Below are positions 1 through 6,868 of a stretch of 16,478 nucleotides of DNA, in pieces. The first letter of the stretch is position 1. Every line of letters starts with the position of its first letter. The translations under genes and the position numbers were made by a program. The notes under the pieces were generated by a model, which saw only the letters and a list, made by a program, of their open reading frames with translations, was not told the origin of the DNA and did not search any database. The DNA is from JAVBMJ01 sp031552535 (lineage in GTDB: Bacteria > Bacteroidota > Bacteroidia > Bacteroidales > Rikenellaceae): NCBI GenBank assembly GCA_031552535.1, contig JAVBMJ010000090.1, forward strand, positions 1 to 16,478, given 5' to 3'.

Positions 1-53
1 ATACCGCCAAGACTCCCCCCGGGCCGCAAACGATTTGCCAGGTTAATTTTATC

Positions 54-83
54 GGGGCCCGCGCCCCCCGTTGGGGGGCCCCC
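54..83. repeat. GC-rich hairpin downstream of rny
   Basis: Positions 64-69 (six C) and 73-78 (six G) form a 6-bp stem with a 3-nt loop. It can be lengthened by pairing the G-run at 54-57 with the C-run at 79-83. It lies about 85 nt beyond the rny stop codon on the minus strand. No U-run follows on either strand, so a classical intrinsic terminator is not shown, although 3'-end formation or a stalling structure is possible. The rest of 1-166 has no credible gene, but it holds another small inverted repeat (GCAAA/TTTGC near 26-38). Confidence 0.45.
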
Positions 84-166
84 GCTCCGTTACATTGCAA
101 CCGGTGCATCGCATCGGGTTATGTCGCAGGGAGTATCTCCTCCGGCCCCTACGGGAGACCAGACTG

Positions 167-1708
167 CTATTTAGCGTAGCTTACCGCACGCGTCTCGCGT
201 ATAACGGTGATCTTCACCTGGCCGGGATAGGTCATCTCGTCCTGGATCTTCTTGGCTATGTCGTGTGACAACTGGTCTGCCTCCTGGTCCGAAAGCTTTT
301 CGCTGCCGACAATCACCCTAAGTTCGCGGCCCGCCTGTATAGCATAGGTCTTCATCACACCAGGGTACGACATCGCCAGGTTTTCCATCTCCTTCAGTCG
401 CTTGATGTACGACTCTACCACCTCCCGGCGCGCTCCCGGACGGGCTCCCGAAATGGCGTCACAAACCTGGACTATCGGAGCCAGCAACGAAGTCATCTCC
501 ATCTCGTCGTGGTGGGCGCCTATCGCGTTGCAGACGTCGGGTTTCTCCTTATACTTCTCCGCCAGCTTCATGCCTATGATCGCGTGCGGCAGCTCCGGCT
601 CGTCGTCGGGCACCTTGCCTATATCGTGGAGCAAGCCGGCCCGTCTGGCCGCCTTGGGGTTCAACCCCAGTTCGGCAGCCATGATACCGCAAAGATTGGC
701 CGTCTCGCGCGAGTGCTGCAACAGATTCTGCCCGTATGACGAACGGTATTTCATCTTGCCCACCAGACGGATCAGCTCTGGATGGAGCCCGTGTATTCCC
801 AGGTCGATTGTCGTGCGTTTACCGACCTCGACTATCTCCTCCTCGATCTGCTTCTGCACCTTGGCTACCACCTCCTCGATACGGGCCGGGTGAATGCGGC
901 CGTCGGTAACCAGTTGATGCAACGCCAGACGCGCTATCTCACGGCGGACCGGGTCGAAGCCCGAAAGTATGATGGCCTCCGGAGTGTCGTCGACGATGAT
1001 CTCGATCCCCGTAGCCGCCTCCAGCGCCCGTATGTTACGCCCCTCGCGACCTATGATGCGACCCTTGACCTCGTCGCTCTCGATGTTGAACACCGTAACC
1101 GAATTTTCTATCGCCGTCTCGGTGGCCACCCGCTGTATGGTCTGCACCACGATGCGTTTAGCCTCCTTGTTGGCGCTCATCTTGGCCTCCTCGACCGTCT
1201 CGTTGATATAGGCCATGGCATCTGCTTTGGCCTCGACCTTCATATTTTCGATGAGGATATTCTTCGCATCCTCGCTGCTCATGCCGCTGATCTGTTCGAG
1301 CCGCATATTCTGTTCGCGGATCGTTTTGTCGAGTTCCTCTTTTTTCTTTTCGAGCACCTGCAGATGCGTGTCGAGTTGTTCGCGTTGCTGGCCCAGTTCC
1401 TTGTTTTTACGTTCGAGTTCCTGTTGTTGCTGTTGCAGGTTCGCCTCGGTCTGCTTTATGCGTCCCTCGCTCTGCGAGAGTTTCTGATTGCGGTCGTTCA
1501 CCATACGGTCGTGCTCCGACTTTAACTGGATGAACTTCTCTTTTGCCTGAAGGATCTTCTCCTTCTTGATCATTTCGCCGTCGGTTTCAGCATCCTTCAG
1601 GATCATTTTCCTGCGCGCTTCGGTGGCCTTGTTGACCACCATGTAAGCGGCAAATCCCGTAACAGCTGCCGAAACGATGGCGACGATCACTATTGTTAGT
1701 ATACCCAT
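167..1708 (-). CDS. rny: Ribonuclease Y (membrane-anchored endoribonuclease)
   Basis: This is a 513-residue protein, the usual length for RNase Y, the endoribonuclease that starts mRNA decay at the inner face of the cytoplasmic membrane in many bacteria lacking RNase E. Residues 3-25 are one N-terminal membrane helix. Residues about 30-140 are a long charged, Gln/Glu/Lys-rich coiled coil. A KH RNA-binding domain follows with the GxxG-type loop IIGREGRN at 218-225. The HD phosphohydrolase domain has H332, the HD pair in LLHDIGK (H361, D362), the HH at 399-400 and D417, so the metal site looks intact. The ATG at 1708 begins directly with the membrane helix, which supports this start. The gene stands alone on the minus strand, with a possible promoter near 1940. 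Family identity is secure; its RNA targets here are unknown. Confidence 0.97.
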   Translation of the reverse strand: MGILTIVIVAIVSAAVTGFAAYMVVNKATEARRKMILKDAETDGEMIKKEKILQAKEKFIQLKSEHDRMVNDRNQKLSQSEGRIKQTEANLQQQQQELERKNKELGQQREQLDTHLQVLEKKKEELDKTIREQNMRLEQISGMSSEDAKNILIENMKVEAKADAMAYINETVEEAKMSANKEAKRIVVQTIQRVATETAIENSVTVFNIESDEVKGRIIGREGRNIRALEAATGIEIIVDDTPEAIILSGFDPVRREIARLALHQLVTDGRIHPARIEEVVAKVQKQIEEEIVEVGKRTTIDLGIHGLHPELIRLVGKMKYRSSYGQNLLQHSRETANLCGIMAAELGLNPKAARRAGLLHDIGKVPDDEPELPHAIIGMKLAEKYKEKPDVCNAIGAHHDEMEMTSLLAPIVQVCDAISGARPGARREVVESYIKRLKEMENLAMSYPGVMKTYAIQAGRELRVIVGSEKLSDQEADQLSHDIAKKIQDEMTYPGQVKITVIRETRAVSYAK

Positions 1709-1934
1709 TGTAGATTAAGTGGTTTTGGTAAGTATTAATAATAAAAAATGTGAATTAGTAGTTAAAAAACAAATGAATTAATGGTTTACTTATCCGGAGT
1801 TAGCTGCTGCTTTTTATAAAAAATCAAAACTGTAGAAACTGTCTAAGTTTTTTGAGGAAATATGGAAGGCGCCCCGGCCGTGGTTTTCGAACAGATTCGA
1901 CGCTCTGCTCCCGGCGTTTATCATATTTTCATCA

Positions 1935-1942
1935 CAAAATTA
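1935..1942 (-). promoter_or_regulatory. Possible -7 element for rny
   Basis: Read on the minus strand, this is TAATTTTG, a full match to the Bacteroidetes housekeeping -7 consensus TAnnTTTG. It would give rny an untranslated leader of a little over 200 nt. No TTG lies at the usual spacing of about 19 nt; the nearest is 27 nt upstream. The call therefore rests on the -7 box and its position between the two genes. Confidence 0.35.
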
Positions 1943-1982
1943 CACAGACTCTAAACCGGCATAATTAAACAATTCTGAATCC

Positions 1983-2348
1983 CTATCTATCCTTCATGCG
2001 AAATACTATTCCGTTATCCGATATATTTCGGCTTCCCTGCTCCAATCTCCCGGATGAATCATAATAAAATCTCGCGCTGCCTATTTGCTCTATTTTCCCG
2101 GAGGGATAGTACCAAAATTTCGTACCCCCGATCTGCTCCACTTTCCCGGAGGAATAGTACCAAGTTTTTCCTTCTATATCCGTATCTATAATTTCTCCGC
2201 TTTGATCGACGGACACATAGCTGTCGTCGTTAACTCTTACAATAACTTCAAAATCGCCATAAACATTAACCTCCACTTTTTTCACCTGGGCATAACTGGC
2301 GCTACAAAGCGTTATGGCACAAAACGAGAGAATAAACACACTCTTCAT
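1983..2348 (-). CDS. Small secreted protein with three 16-residue repeats
   Basis: I do not recognise a named family. The reading frame extends upstream to a TTG at 2459, but the ATG at 2348 opens a good signal peptide (residues 1-20, likely cleavage after SYA), so I take 121 residues. After an acidic segment at 21-59 come three tandem 16-residue units at 60-75, 76-91 and 92-107. Their pattern is WYY-SGK-EQIG, similar in style to the short Tyr/Gly beta-hairpin repeats of YwqK/MORN-like proteins. The units correspond to a 48-nt period in the DNA (CCCGGA at 2049, 2097 and 2145). Predicted to be periplasmic or surface-exposed; the repeats suggest a small beta-sheet binding module. It is alone on the minus strand, and its upstream DNA is the 2361-2530 repeat element, whose end lies 12 bp from the start codon. 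Confidence 0.7.
   Translation of the reverse strand: MKSVFILSFCAITLCSASYAQVKKVEVNVYGDFEVIVRVNDDSYVSVDQSGEIIDTDIEGKTWYYSSGKVEQIGGTKFWYYPSGKIEQIGSARFYYDSSGRLEQGSRNISDNGIVFRMKDR
2049..2150. repeat. 48-bp tandem repeat inside the small secreted protein gene
   Basis: CCCGGA-type motifs recur at 2049, 2097 and 2145, exactly 48 bp apart. The two upstream units (2097 and 2145) share almost all bases around CCCGGAGG-ATAGTACCA, while the 2049 unit has diverged. The repeat is in frame (16 codons), which points to recent internal duplication in the coding sequence. Confidence 0.75.
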
Positions 2349-2360
2349 AAACAACCACAG

Positions 2361-2530
2361 ATTAAGAAACTGTTTAAAAATATCACCGAAATTATTTTTC
2401 ATATATTCCCGGTTGTATTTTTCGCCGGGATGAAGCCGCATATCGGGAATATGGAGCAAAGACCGGCGGAAAAGAATAACGGGAAGAGATGGAAAAGAAC
2501 AAGAGAAATATTTTTAAACAGTTTCTTAAT
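2361..2530. repeat. MITE-like repeat element, copy A (perfect 23-bp terminal inverted repeats)
   Basis: The 23 bp at 2361-2383 are the exact reverse complement of 2508-2530, with core TTAAGAAACTGTTTAA. Inside are nested inverted repeats: CGCCGG (2423-2428) with CCGGCG (2463-2468), and at the centre CATAT (2439-2443) with ATATG (2449-2453). The whole 170 bp can therefore fold as one long hairpin. It encodes no protein. It resembles copy B at 7519-7684 in length, terminal motif and central small hairpin. This fits a non-autonomous (MITE-like) transposable element or a dispersed bidirectional terminator repeat. It lies directly upstream of the small secreted protein gene. Confidence 0.75.
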
Positions 2531-2583
2531 TTCCTATTGAAAGTATTATAAGTTTTTCCATAGGAAAATTAAACAGTTTCTTA
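2531..2583. repeat. Additional terminal-repeat copy overlapping the frdB stop codon
   Basis: The minus strand from 2583 to 2554 matches the 30-bp left end of copy B (7519-7548) at 27 of 30 positions, including the shared core CTGTTTAATTTTCCTATGG. The core AAACAGTTTCTTA thus occurs twice in the same orientation, at 2516-2528 and 2571-2583. TTTCCTAT at 2531 and ATAGGAAA at 2560 also form a short inverted repeat. The repeat starts with the TAA stop codon of frdB, so the operon ends exactly at the edge of the element. A nested or composite insertion is plausible. Confidence 0.65.
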
Positions 2584-3324
2584 GTCCTGCAACTTGGCAT
2601 AGAGGAACTCACGGTTCAGGCGGGCTATATGCGCCAGCGATATCGCTTTGGGGCATTCCGCTTCACAGGCTCCGGTGTTGGTGCAGTTGCCGAATCCCAA
2701 TTCGTCCATCTTTGCCACCATAGCCTTCGCACGGCGGACACCTTCTATGCGGCCCTGGGGCAATTTGGCCAGTGACGACACACGTGCGCCGACAAACAAC
2801 ATCGCCGAACCGTTCTTACACGTGGCCACGCAAGCTCCGCAACCGATACATGCGGCCGCGTCCATACTCTCGTCGGCATCTTCCTTGGCAATGGGAATGG
2901 CATTGGCGTCGGGAACACCGCCCGTATTGACCGACACGAAACCTCCGGCCTGCAATATCTTGTCGAAGGCGCTGCGGTCCACAGCCAGGTCCTTGATCAC
3001 CGGGAATGCCGCCGAACGCCACGGTTCGATGACTATCGTGTCGCCGTCCCTGAACTTGCGCATATGCAACTGGCAGGTCGTGATTTCGCTGTCGGGCCCG
3101 TGTGCGAAGCCGTTGATGTGAAGCGAACACATACCGCAGATACCTTCGCGGCAGTCGTGGTCGAACACTATGGGTTCTTTGCCCGCGTGTATGAGGTCAT
3201 TGTTGAGCACATCGAGCATTTCGAGGAACGAACTGTCGGGAGAAACGTTCTCGACGTTGTAGATCTGGAACTCTCCCCTATCCTTGGCGTTCTTCTGGCG
3301 CCATATTTTTAACTTGAGATTCAT
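2581..3324 (-). CDS. frdB: Fumarate reductase/succinate dehydrogenase iron-sulfur subunit
   Basis: This 247-residue electron-transfer subunit passes electrons between the flavin of the A subunit and the heme/menaquinone of the C subunit, on the cytoplasmic face of the membrane. The N-terminal ferredoxin domain holds the [2Fe-2S] cysteines C58, C63, C66 and C84. The C-terminal domain holds C159, C162 and C165 with C224 for [4Fe-4S], and C169, C214 and C220 for [3Fe-4S], so all three clusters are intact. C66 to C84 is wider than in the E. coli enzyme because of an HINGFAHGPDSEITTCQL segment; from memory, this long version is common in the Bacteroidetes/Actinobacteria type of the subunit. It is the last gene of the C-A-B operon, 33 bp after frdA. 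Its stop codon is the first triplet of a repeat copy. In an anaerobe of this kind the physiological direction is probably fumarate reduction. Confidence 0.96.
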   Translation of the reverse strand: MNLKLKIWRQKNAKDRGEFQIYNVENVSPDSSFLEMLDVLNNDLIHAGKEPIVFDHDCREGICGMCSLHINGFAHGPDSEITTCQLHMRKFRDGDTIVIEPWRSAAFPVIKDLAVDRSAFDKILQAGGFVSVNTGGVPDANAIPIAKEDADESMDAAACIGCGACVATCKNGSAMLFVGARVSSLAKLPQGRIEGVRRAKAMVAKMDELGFGNCTNTGACEAECPKAISLAHIARLNREFLYAKLQD

Positions 3325-3357
3325 GATTCAGATATTTTAAAAGTCAGGGGAATCGGG

Positions 3358-5301
3358 TTATTCTTTGTAGTTGCGTTGCGCGAGGTGTACGGTTTCGAAC
3401 ACCAGCGGTTCTTTATGCATCTGGGGTTCCTTGCCATGCCCCATATACTCCCAAATGCCTACATAAGCGAAATTCTGGTCGTCGCGCAGCGCTTCGCCGT
3501 CTTCGGTCTGGTACTCCACGCGGAAGTGACCGCCGCACGACTCTTTGCGGTGCAACGCATCGCGGGCCATTAGCGCCCCTATTTCGAGGAAGTCGGCGAC
3601 ACGCAACGCCTTCTCCAACTCCTGGTTGAACTCCTCGTTGGTCCCCGTAACCTTCACATTGCTCCAGAACTCCTTGCGGATGGCTTCGATCTCGACGATA
3701 GCTTTTTCGAGGCTCTCCTTCGAACGGGCCATGCCCACGTTATCCCACATCACGTTACCCAACTTTTTGTGCAGGTCGTCGACCGACAACTTGCCCTGGA
3801 TACGCAGCAACTCTGCAATCTTGGCACGCACCATATTTTCCGACTCCTCGAACTCCTTCGACGAGGTGTCAACCTTGGGCGATTGAATCTCCTTCGAGAG
3901 GTAATCGCCGATAGTGTAGGGCAATACGAAATATCCGTCGGCCAGACCCTGCATCAGGGCCGAAGCCCCCAGGCGGTTGGCTCCATGGTCGGAGAAGTTG
4001 GCCTCGCCTATCGCGTAGAGGCCAGGTATGGTGGTCATGAGGTTGTAGTCGACCCAGATGCCGCCCATCGTATAGTGCACGGCCGGATAGATCATCATCG
4101 GCTCCTCATAGGGGTTGACGTCGGTAATCTTCTCGTACATCTGGAAGAGGTTGCCGTAACGAGCCTCTATGGTTTTTTGTCCCAGGCGTTTAATGGCCGT
4201 AGAGAAATCGAGGAATACCGCAAGACCCGTGTCGTTGACCCCGAACCCGGCGTCACAACGCTCCTTGGCCGCACGTGAAGCCACGTCGCGCGGAACCAGG
4301 TTCCCGAAAGCCGGATAACGGCGCTCGAGGTAGTAGTCGCGGTCCTCTTCGGCGATCTGCGACGGTTTGATCTGTTTTGCCCTTATGCGTTCCACATCCT
4401 CCTTCTTCTTAGGAACCCATATGCGGCCGTCGTTACGCAACGACTCCGACATCAGAGTCAGTTTGCTCTGCTGCGTTCCGTGGACCGGGATACACGTGGG
4501 GTGTATCTGCGTGAAGCAAGGGTTGGCGAACATGGCTCCCCGCTTGTAGCACTGCAGCGCCGACGAACCGTTGGAGTTCATGGCATTGGTCGACAGGAAG
4601 AATACGTTGCCATACCCGCCCGTAGCTATAACCACGGCATGGGCCCCATGGCGTTCGATCTCGCCCGTAACCAGGTTGCGGGTTATCACACCCCTCGCCT
4701 TGCCGTCGACGATCACCAGGTCGAGCATCTCGTGGCGCGGGAAACTCTGCACCGACCCTGCCGCGATCTGGCGGTTGAGCGCCGCGTAAGCGCCCAGCAG
4801 AAGCTGCTGCCCCGTCTGGCCGCGGGCGTAAAACGTACGCGACACCTGCGCGCCGCCGAACGAACGGTTGTCCAAAAGACCGCCGTATTCGCGTGCGAAC
4901 GGAACCCCCTGAGCCACACACTGGTCGATGATCAGATTCGACACCTCGGCCAAACGGTGTACGTTGGCCTCGCGCGCACGGTAGTCGCCGCCCTTGATCG
5001 TGTCGTAGAACAGGCGGTAAACCGAGTCGTTGTCGTTCTGGTAGTTCTTGGCTGCGTTGATACCCCCCTGCGCGGCAATCGAGTGCGCCCTGCGGGGAGA
5101 GTCGGAGATACAGAATATCTTTACGTTATAGCCCAGTTCCCCCATCGCAGCCGCTGCGGAAGCGCCTCCCAGGCCGGTGCCTATAACGATTACGTCGAGT
5201 TTGCGTTTGTTGGCCGGGCTTACGACCTTGATTTCGGCCTTGTGCTTGCTCCACTTTTCGGCCAACGGGCCTTGCGGGCATTTCGATTCTATCTTTGCCA
5301 T
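3358..5301 (-). CDS. frdA: Fumarate reductase/succinate dehydrogenase flavoprotein subunit
   Basis: This is the 647-residue catalytic subunit, interconverting fumarate and succinate. The FAD-binding Rossmann motif GTGLGG is at 41-46. RRAHSIAAQGG follows, with H73 in the place of the histidine that carries covalent FAD in this family. Substrate-site segments are visible: FTQIHPTCIP, the RDVASRAAKERC segment with the catalytic arginine region, HYTMGGIWVDYN, and EANFSDHGANRLGASALMQG near the FAD. The C-terminal helical domain is complete. The length and sequence style match the B. subtilis/Wolinella/Bacteroides class that pairs with one cytochrome b subunit. It begins 20 bp after frdC, so the genes are co-transcribed. 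It carries electrons from menaquinol to fumarate in succinate-forming fermentation. The sequence cannot distinguish the Frd and Sdh directions. Confidence 0.97.
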   Translation of the reverse strand: MAKIESKCPQGPLAEKWSKHKAEIKVVSPANKRKLDVIVIGTGLGGASAAAAMGELGYNVKIFCISDSPRRAHSIAAQGGINAAKNYQNDNDSVYRLFYDTIKGGDYRAREANVHRLAEVSNLIIDQCVAQGVPFAREYGGLLDNRSFGGAQVSRTFYARGQTGQQLLLGAYAALNRQIAAGSVQSFPRHEMLDLVIVDGKARGVITRNLVTGEIERHGAHAVVIATGGYGNVFFLSTNAMNSNGSSALQCYKRGAMFANPCFTQIHPTCIPVHGTQQSKLTLMSESLRNDGRIWVPKKKEDVERIRAKQIKPSQIAEEDRDYYLERRYPAFGNLVPRDVASRAAKERCDAGFGVNDTGLAVFLDFSTAIKRLGQKTIEARYGNLFQMYEKITDVNPYEEPMMIYPAVHYTMGGIWVDYNLMTTIPGLYAIGEANFSDHGANRLGASALMQGLADGYFVLPYTIGDYLSKEIQSPKVDTSSKEFEESENMVRAKIAELLRIQGKLSVDDLHKKLGNVMWDNVGMARSKESLEKAIVEIEAIRKEFWSNVKVTGTNEEFNQELEKALRVADFLEIGALMARDALHRKESCGGHFRVEYQTEDGEALRDDQNFAYVGIWEYMGHGKEPQMHKEPLVFETVHLAQRNYKE

Positions 5302-5321
5302 GGTTTCTGATTTTTAAATTG

Positions 5322-6017
5322 TTAGCAGCAGGGACACAGGCTCTTGATATAGAAGATAACCACGATGGCGGCGTAACCGAGCATCAACAATGTTGCCACT
5401 ATGTTGGCGACGCACTTCAGGCGTGGCATCCATATCTTGTTATCCCAGCCTATGGTCTGGAACATGCTCCACACGCCGTGAGTGAGGTGGAACCAAATCG
5501 CGGCGAACCACACCAGGTAGATCACACAATAAACCGGGCTCGAAAACAACTCGGCCACCTTGGCGGCACCCTCCTTGGGGCAAAGACCCAACGCTTCGAT
5601 CTGCTCGTGTGAGTAGGCCAGTTCCACAAACTGCATGTTGTACCAGAAATTATAAAGGTGTATCAACAATCCGCCGCAAACTATCAGCCCCAGCACGAAC
5701 ATGTTGCGCGAAGCCCAGGTCACCCCCTTCGACGCACCTTGCACCTCGTAACGCTTGTCTCCGCGCGCCTTGAGATTGAGCCACGTAAGGTAGGTGGCGT
5801 AGATGAAATGCAGCCCCACGCCGGCGGCAATTACGGCAGTTCCTGCCAGCGCATACCAGTTGGCACCCAGAAATCCGCAGATCGCATCGTAGGCCTTGTC
5901 TGAGAAGATAGCTACCGCGTTCATGCTCAGGTGGAAAACCAAGAACAACACAAGGAATGCCCCCGTGATGCTCATGATCAGCTTTCTCCCGATAGAAGAA
6001 GTGAACAGATTACCCAT
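5322..6017 (-). CDS. frdC: Fumarate reductase/succinate dehydrogenase cytochrome b558 subunit
   Basis: This 231-residue membrane anchor belongs to the b558 family, a single polypeptide that replaces the separate SdhC and SdhD. Five membrane helices can be placed at about 13-37, 53-80, 104-127, 158-185 and 203-224. Candidate axial heme histidines lie inside helices: H29, H70, H120 and H177/H180, in line with a two-heme enzyme. It oxidises menaquinol and delivers electrons to FrdB. It is first in the operon, directly behind the promoter with the palindromic operator at 6086-6120, with a leader of roughly 60 nt. The C-terminus ends in a Cys-rich tail (CPCC) after the last helix. The ATG at 6017 precedes a typical short N-terminal amphipathic stretch. 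Confidence 0.95.
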   Translation of the reverse strand: MGNLFTSSIGRKLIMSITGAFLVLFLVFHLSMNAVAIFSDKAYDAICGFLGANWYALAGTAVIAAGVGLHFIYATYLTWLNLKARGDKRYEVQGASKGVTWASRNMFVLGLIVCGGLLIHLYNFWYNMQFVELAYSHEQIEALGLCPKEGAAKVAELFSSPVYCVIYLVWFAAIWFHLTHGVWSMFQTIGWDNKIWMPRLKCVANIVATLLMLGYAAIVVIFYIKSLCPCC

Positions 6018-6085
6018 AATCGAATGTTTTTGTATTTTTGTAGTTGTAGTTTTTTCGATTTACCTAAAAATAGGGTTACAAGCCA

Positions 6086-6100
6086 CAAAAGTAGCCATTG
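6086..6100 (-). promoter_or_regulatory. frdCAB promoter, -7 element
   Basis: On the minus strand TACTTTTG (6093 to 6086) matches the -7 consensus TAnnTTTG. A TTG -33 element (complement of 6111-6113) precedes it by exactly 19 nt, the preferred Bacteroidetes spacing. The first A of frdC ATG is at 6017, giving a leader of about 60 nt. This is the clearest promoter in the window. Confidence 0.75.
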
Positions 6101-6120
6101 TTTATAAAATAACAATGGCT
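6093..6120. promoter_or_regulatory. 28-bp palindromic operator candidate over the frdCAB promoter
   Basis: AGCCATTGTT (6093-6102) and AACAATGGCT (6111-6120) are perfect 10-bp inverted repeats with an 8-bp A/T-only spacer. The palindrome fills the space between the -33 and -7 elements and includes the -33 TTG, so a bound dimeric regulator would block or remodel RNA polymerase. The site also lies 24 bp upstream of the divergent cyclo-ligase gene. Symmetry with an AT-rich centre fits a helix-turn-helix dimer, but no regulator gene is adjacent and I cannot name one. Confidence 0.6.
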
Positions 6121-6144
6121 TCCACCAATAAACTGCCTAAATAA
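6115..6144 (+). CDS. Possible nine-codon leader ORF coupled to the cyclo-ligase gene
   Basis: An ATG at 6115 opens the peptide MASTNKLPK, whose TAA stop (6142-6144) overlaps the cyclo-ligase ATG (6144-6146) as TAATG. That arrangement is typical of termination-reinitiation coupling. The leader start codon lies inside the right arm of the 6093-6120 palindrome. An mRNA that begins upstream could hide it in a hairpin. It is too short to support by coding statistics, so this is an inference from architecture alone. Confidence 0.25.
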   Translation: MASTNKLPK

Positions 6145-6698
6145 TGAGCCGATGTGATAAAAGCGCTGTAAGACGGGAGATTAAAGATGCCGCAAGCCGT
6201 TTTACGGTCGTGGAGAAAGCCCGTCTCTCATCGGCCGTCTGGTCCCGGGTGGAACGTTTGCCGCAGTTTGCCGCAGCACGCACCATAGGGCTTTACATGT
6301 CACTGGACGACGAGGTTTCGACCACTGAATTCATCGCCCGGTGGAACGGGTCCAAACGGATAGCGCTGCCGTGCGTCACAGGCGACACAATGGTTTTCCG
6401 GGCTTTAACCCGCGAAGGATCGTGCGTTGCCGGGGCATTCGGCATCATGGAGCCGTGCGGCAACGACATCGTCGAACCGTCGCAGATCGACATGATAATC
6501 GTGCCCGGTGTGGCGTTCGACCGCGGCGGGCACCGCCTGGGCCGTGGACGCGGCTATTACGACCGCTATCTGCCGCTGACCAGGGCATTCAAAGCGGGCG
6601 TATGCTTCCCATGGCAACTCGTCGACGAGGTACCATGCGCCGCGCACGATGTGGTTATGGATGCCGTAGTAACCGCCGCCGTCGATATACTACAGTAG
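6144..6698 (+). CDS. 5-formyltetrahydrofolate cyclo-ligase
   Basis: This is a 184-residue cytosolic enzyme (MTHFS/YgfA family) that uses ATP to convert 5-formyl-THF to 5,10-methenyl-THF, returning the stored folate to one-carbon metabolism. K6 and R10/R11 near the N-terminus fit the nucleotide-contacting basic residues of the family. GIMEP (100-104) matches the G-x-x-EP folate-site segment. The signature PGVAFDRGGHRLGRGRGYYD (121-140) is essentially consensus. The length is normal. It is divergent from frdC across a 126-bp gap. No strong promoter for it is visible; a nine-codon ORF overlaps its start. No other folate gene is adjacent. Confidence 0.95.
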   Translation: MSRCDKSAVRREIKDAASRFTVVEKARLSSAVWSRVERLPQFAAARTIGLYMSLDDEVSTTEFIARWNGSKRIALPCVTGDTMVFRALTREGSCVAGAFGIMEPCGNDIVEPSQIDMIIVPGVAFDRGGHRLGRGRGYYDRYLPLTRAFKAGVCFPWQLVDEVPCAAHDVVMDAVVTAAVDILQ

Positions 6699-6868
6699 TT
6701 GTTCGATCGGAGAGCAAGGCGTACCGGCGAAAAACACCCGGCAGGCACACCGGAGAGCGTTGAAGACGGATGAGGGCCTTTATGTTAACACACCATGCAG
6801 CTTTTTGCAAAAAACGGCAGTTATAGGCCGCAAAAAAAACAAAGATCGACTATAATTTATTACCGGAA

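Noticed and set aside
782..1525. 247-residue plus-strand open frame over rny
   Set aside because: Leu/His-rich translation of the complement of the coiled-coil and KH coding sequence; a shadow frame.
1834..1978. Possible third, degenerate copy of the repeat family (AGAAACTGTCTAA near 1834, AATTAAACAATTCT near 1964)
   Set aside because: The ends resemble the family core, but several mismatches and no internal hairpin pair could be confirmed by eye.
2049..2150. 48-bp spaced repeats as a CRISPR-like array
   Set aside because: The units are directly adjacent in-frame codons with no unique spacers; they encode protein repeats.
1983..2459. Longer version of the secreted protein starting at 2459
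   Set aside because: The upstream start is TTG, the extension is coded by the repeat element, and the ATG at 2348 opens a proper signal peptide.
2085..2540. 151-residue plus-strand frame across the secreted protein gene and repeat element
   Set aside because: It runs through both the antisense of a signal-peptide gene and a non-coding repeat; no recognisable protein features.
4480..5310. 276-residue plus-strand open frame over frdA
   Set aside because: Antisense shadow of a GC-rich conserved gene; the codons mirror frdA motifs and no independent start signal is seen.
6033..6040. TATTTTTG on the plus strand as a promoter for the cyclo-ligase gene
   Set aside because: It matches the -7 box but has no -33 element at the right distance and lies inside the frdC leader in a T/G-rich run.
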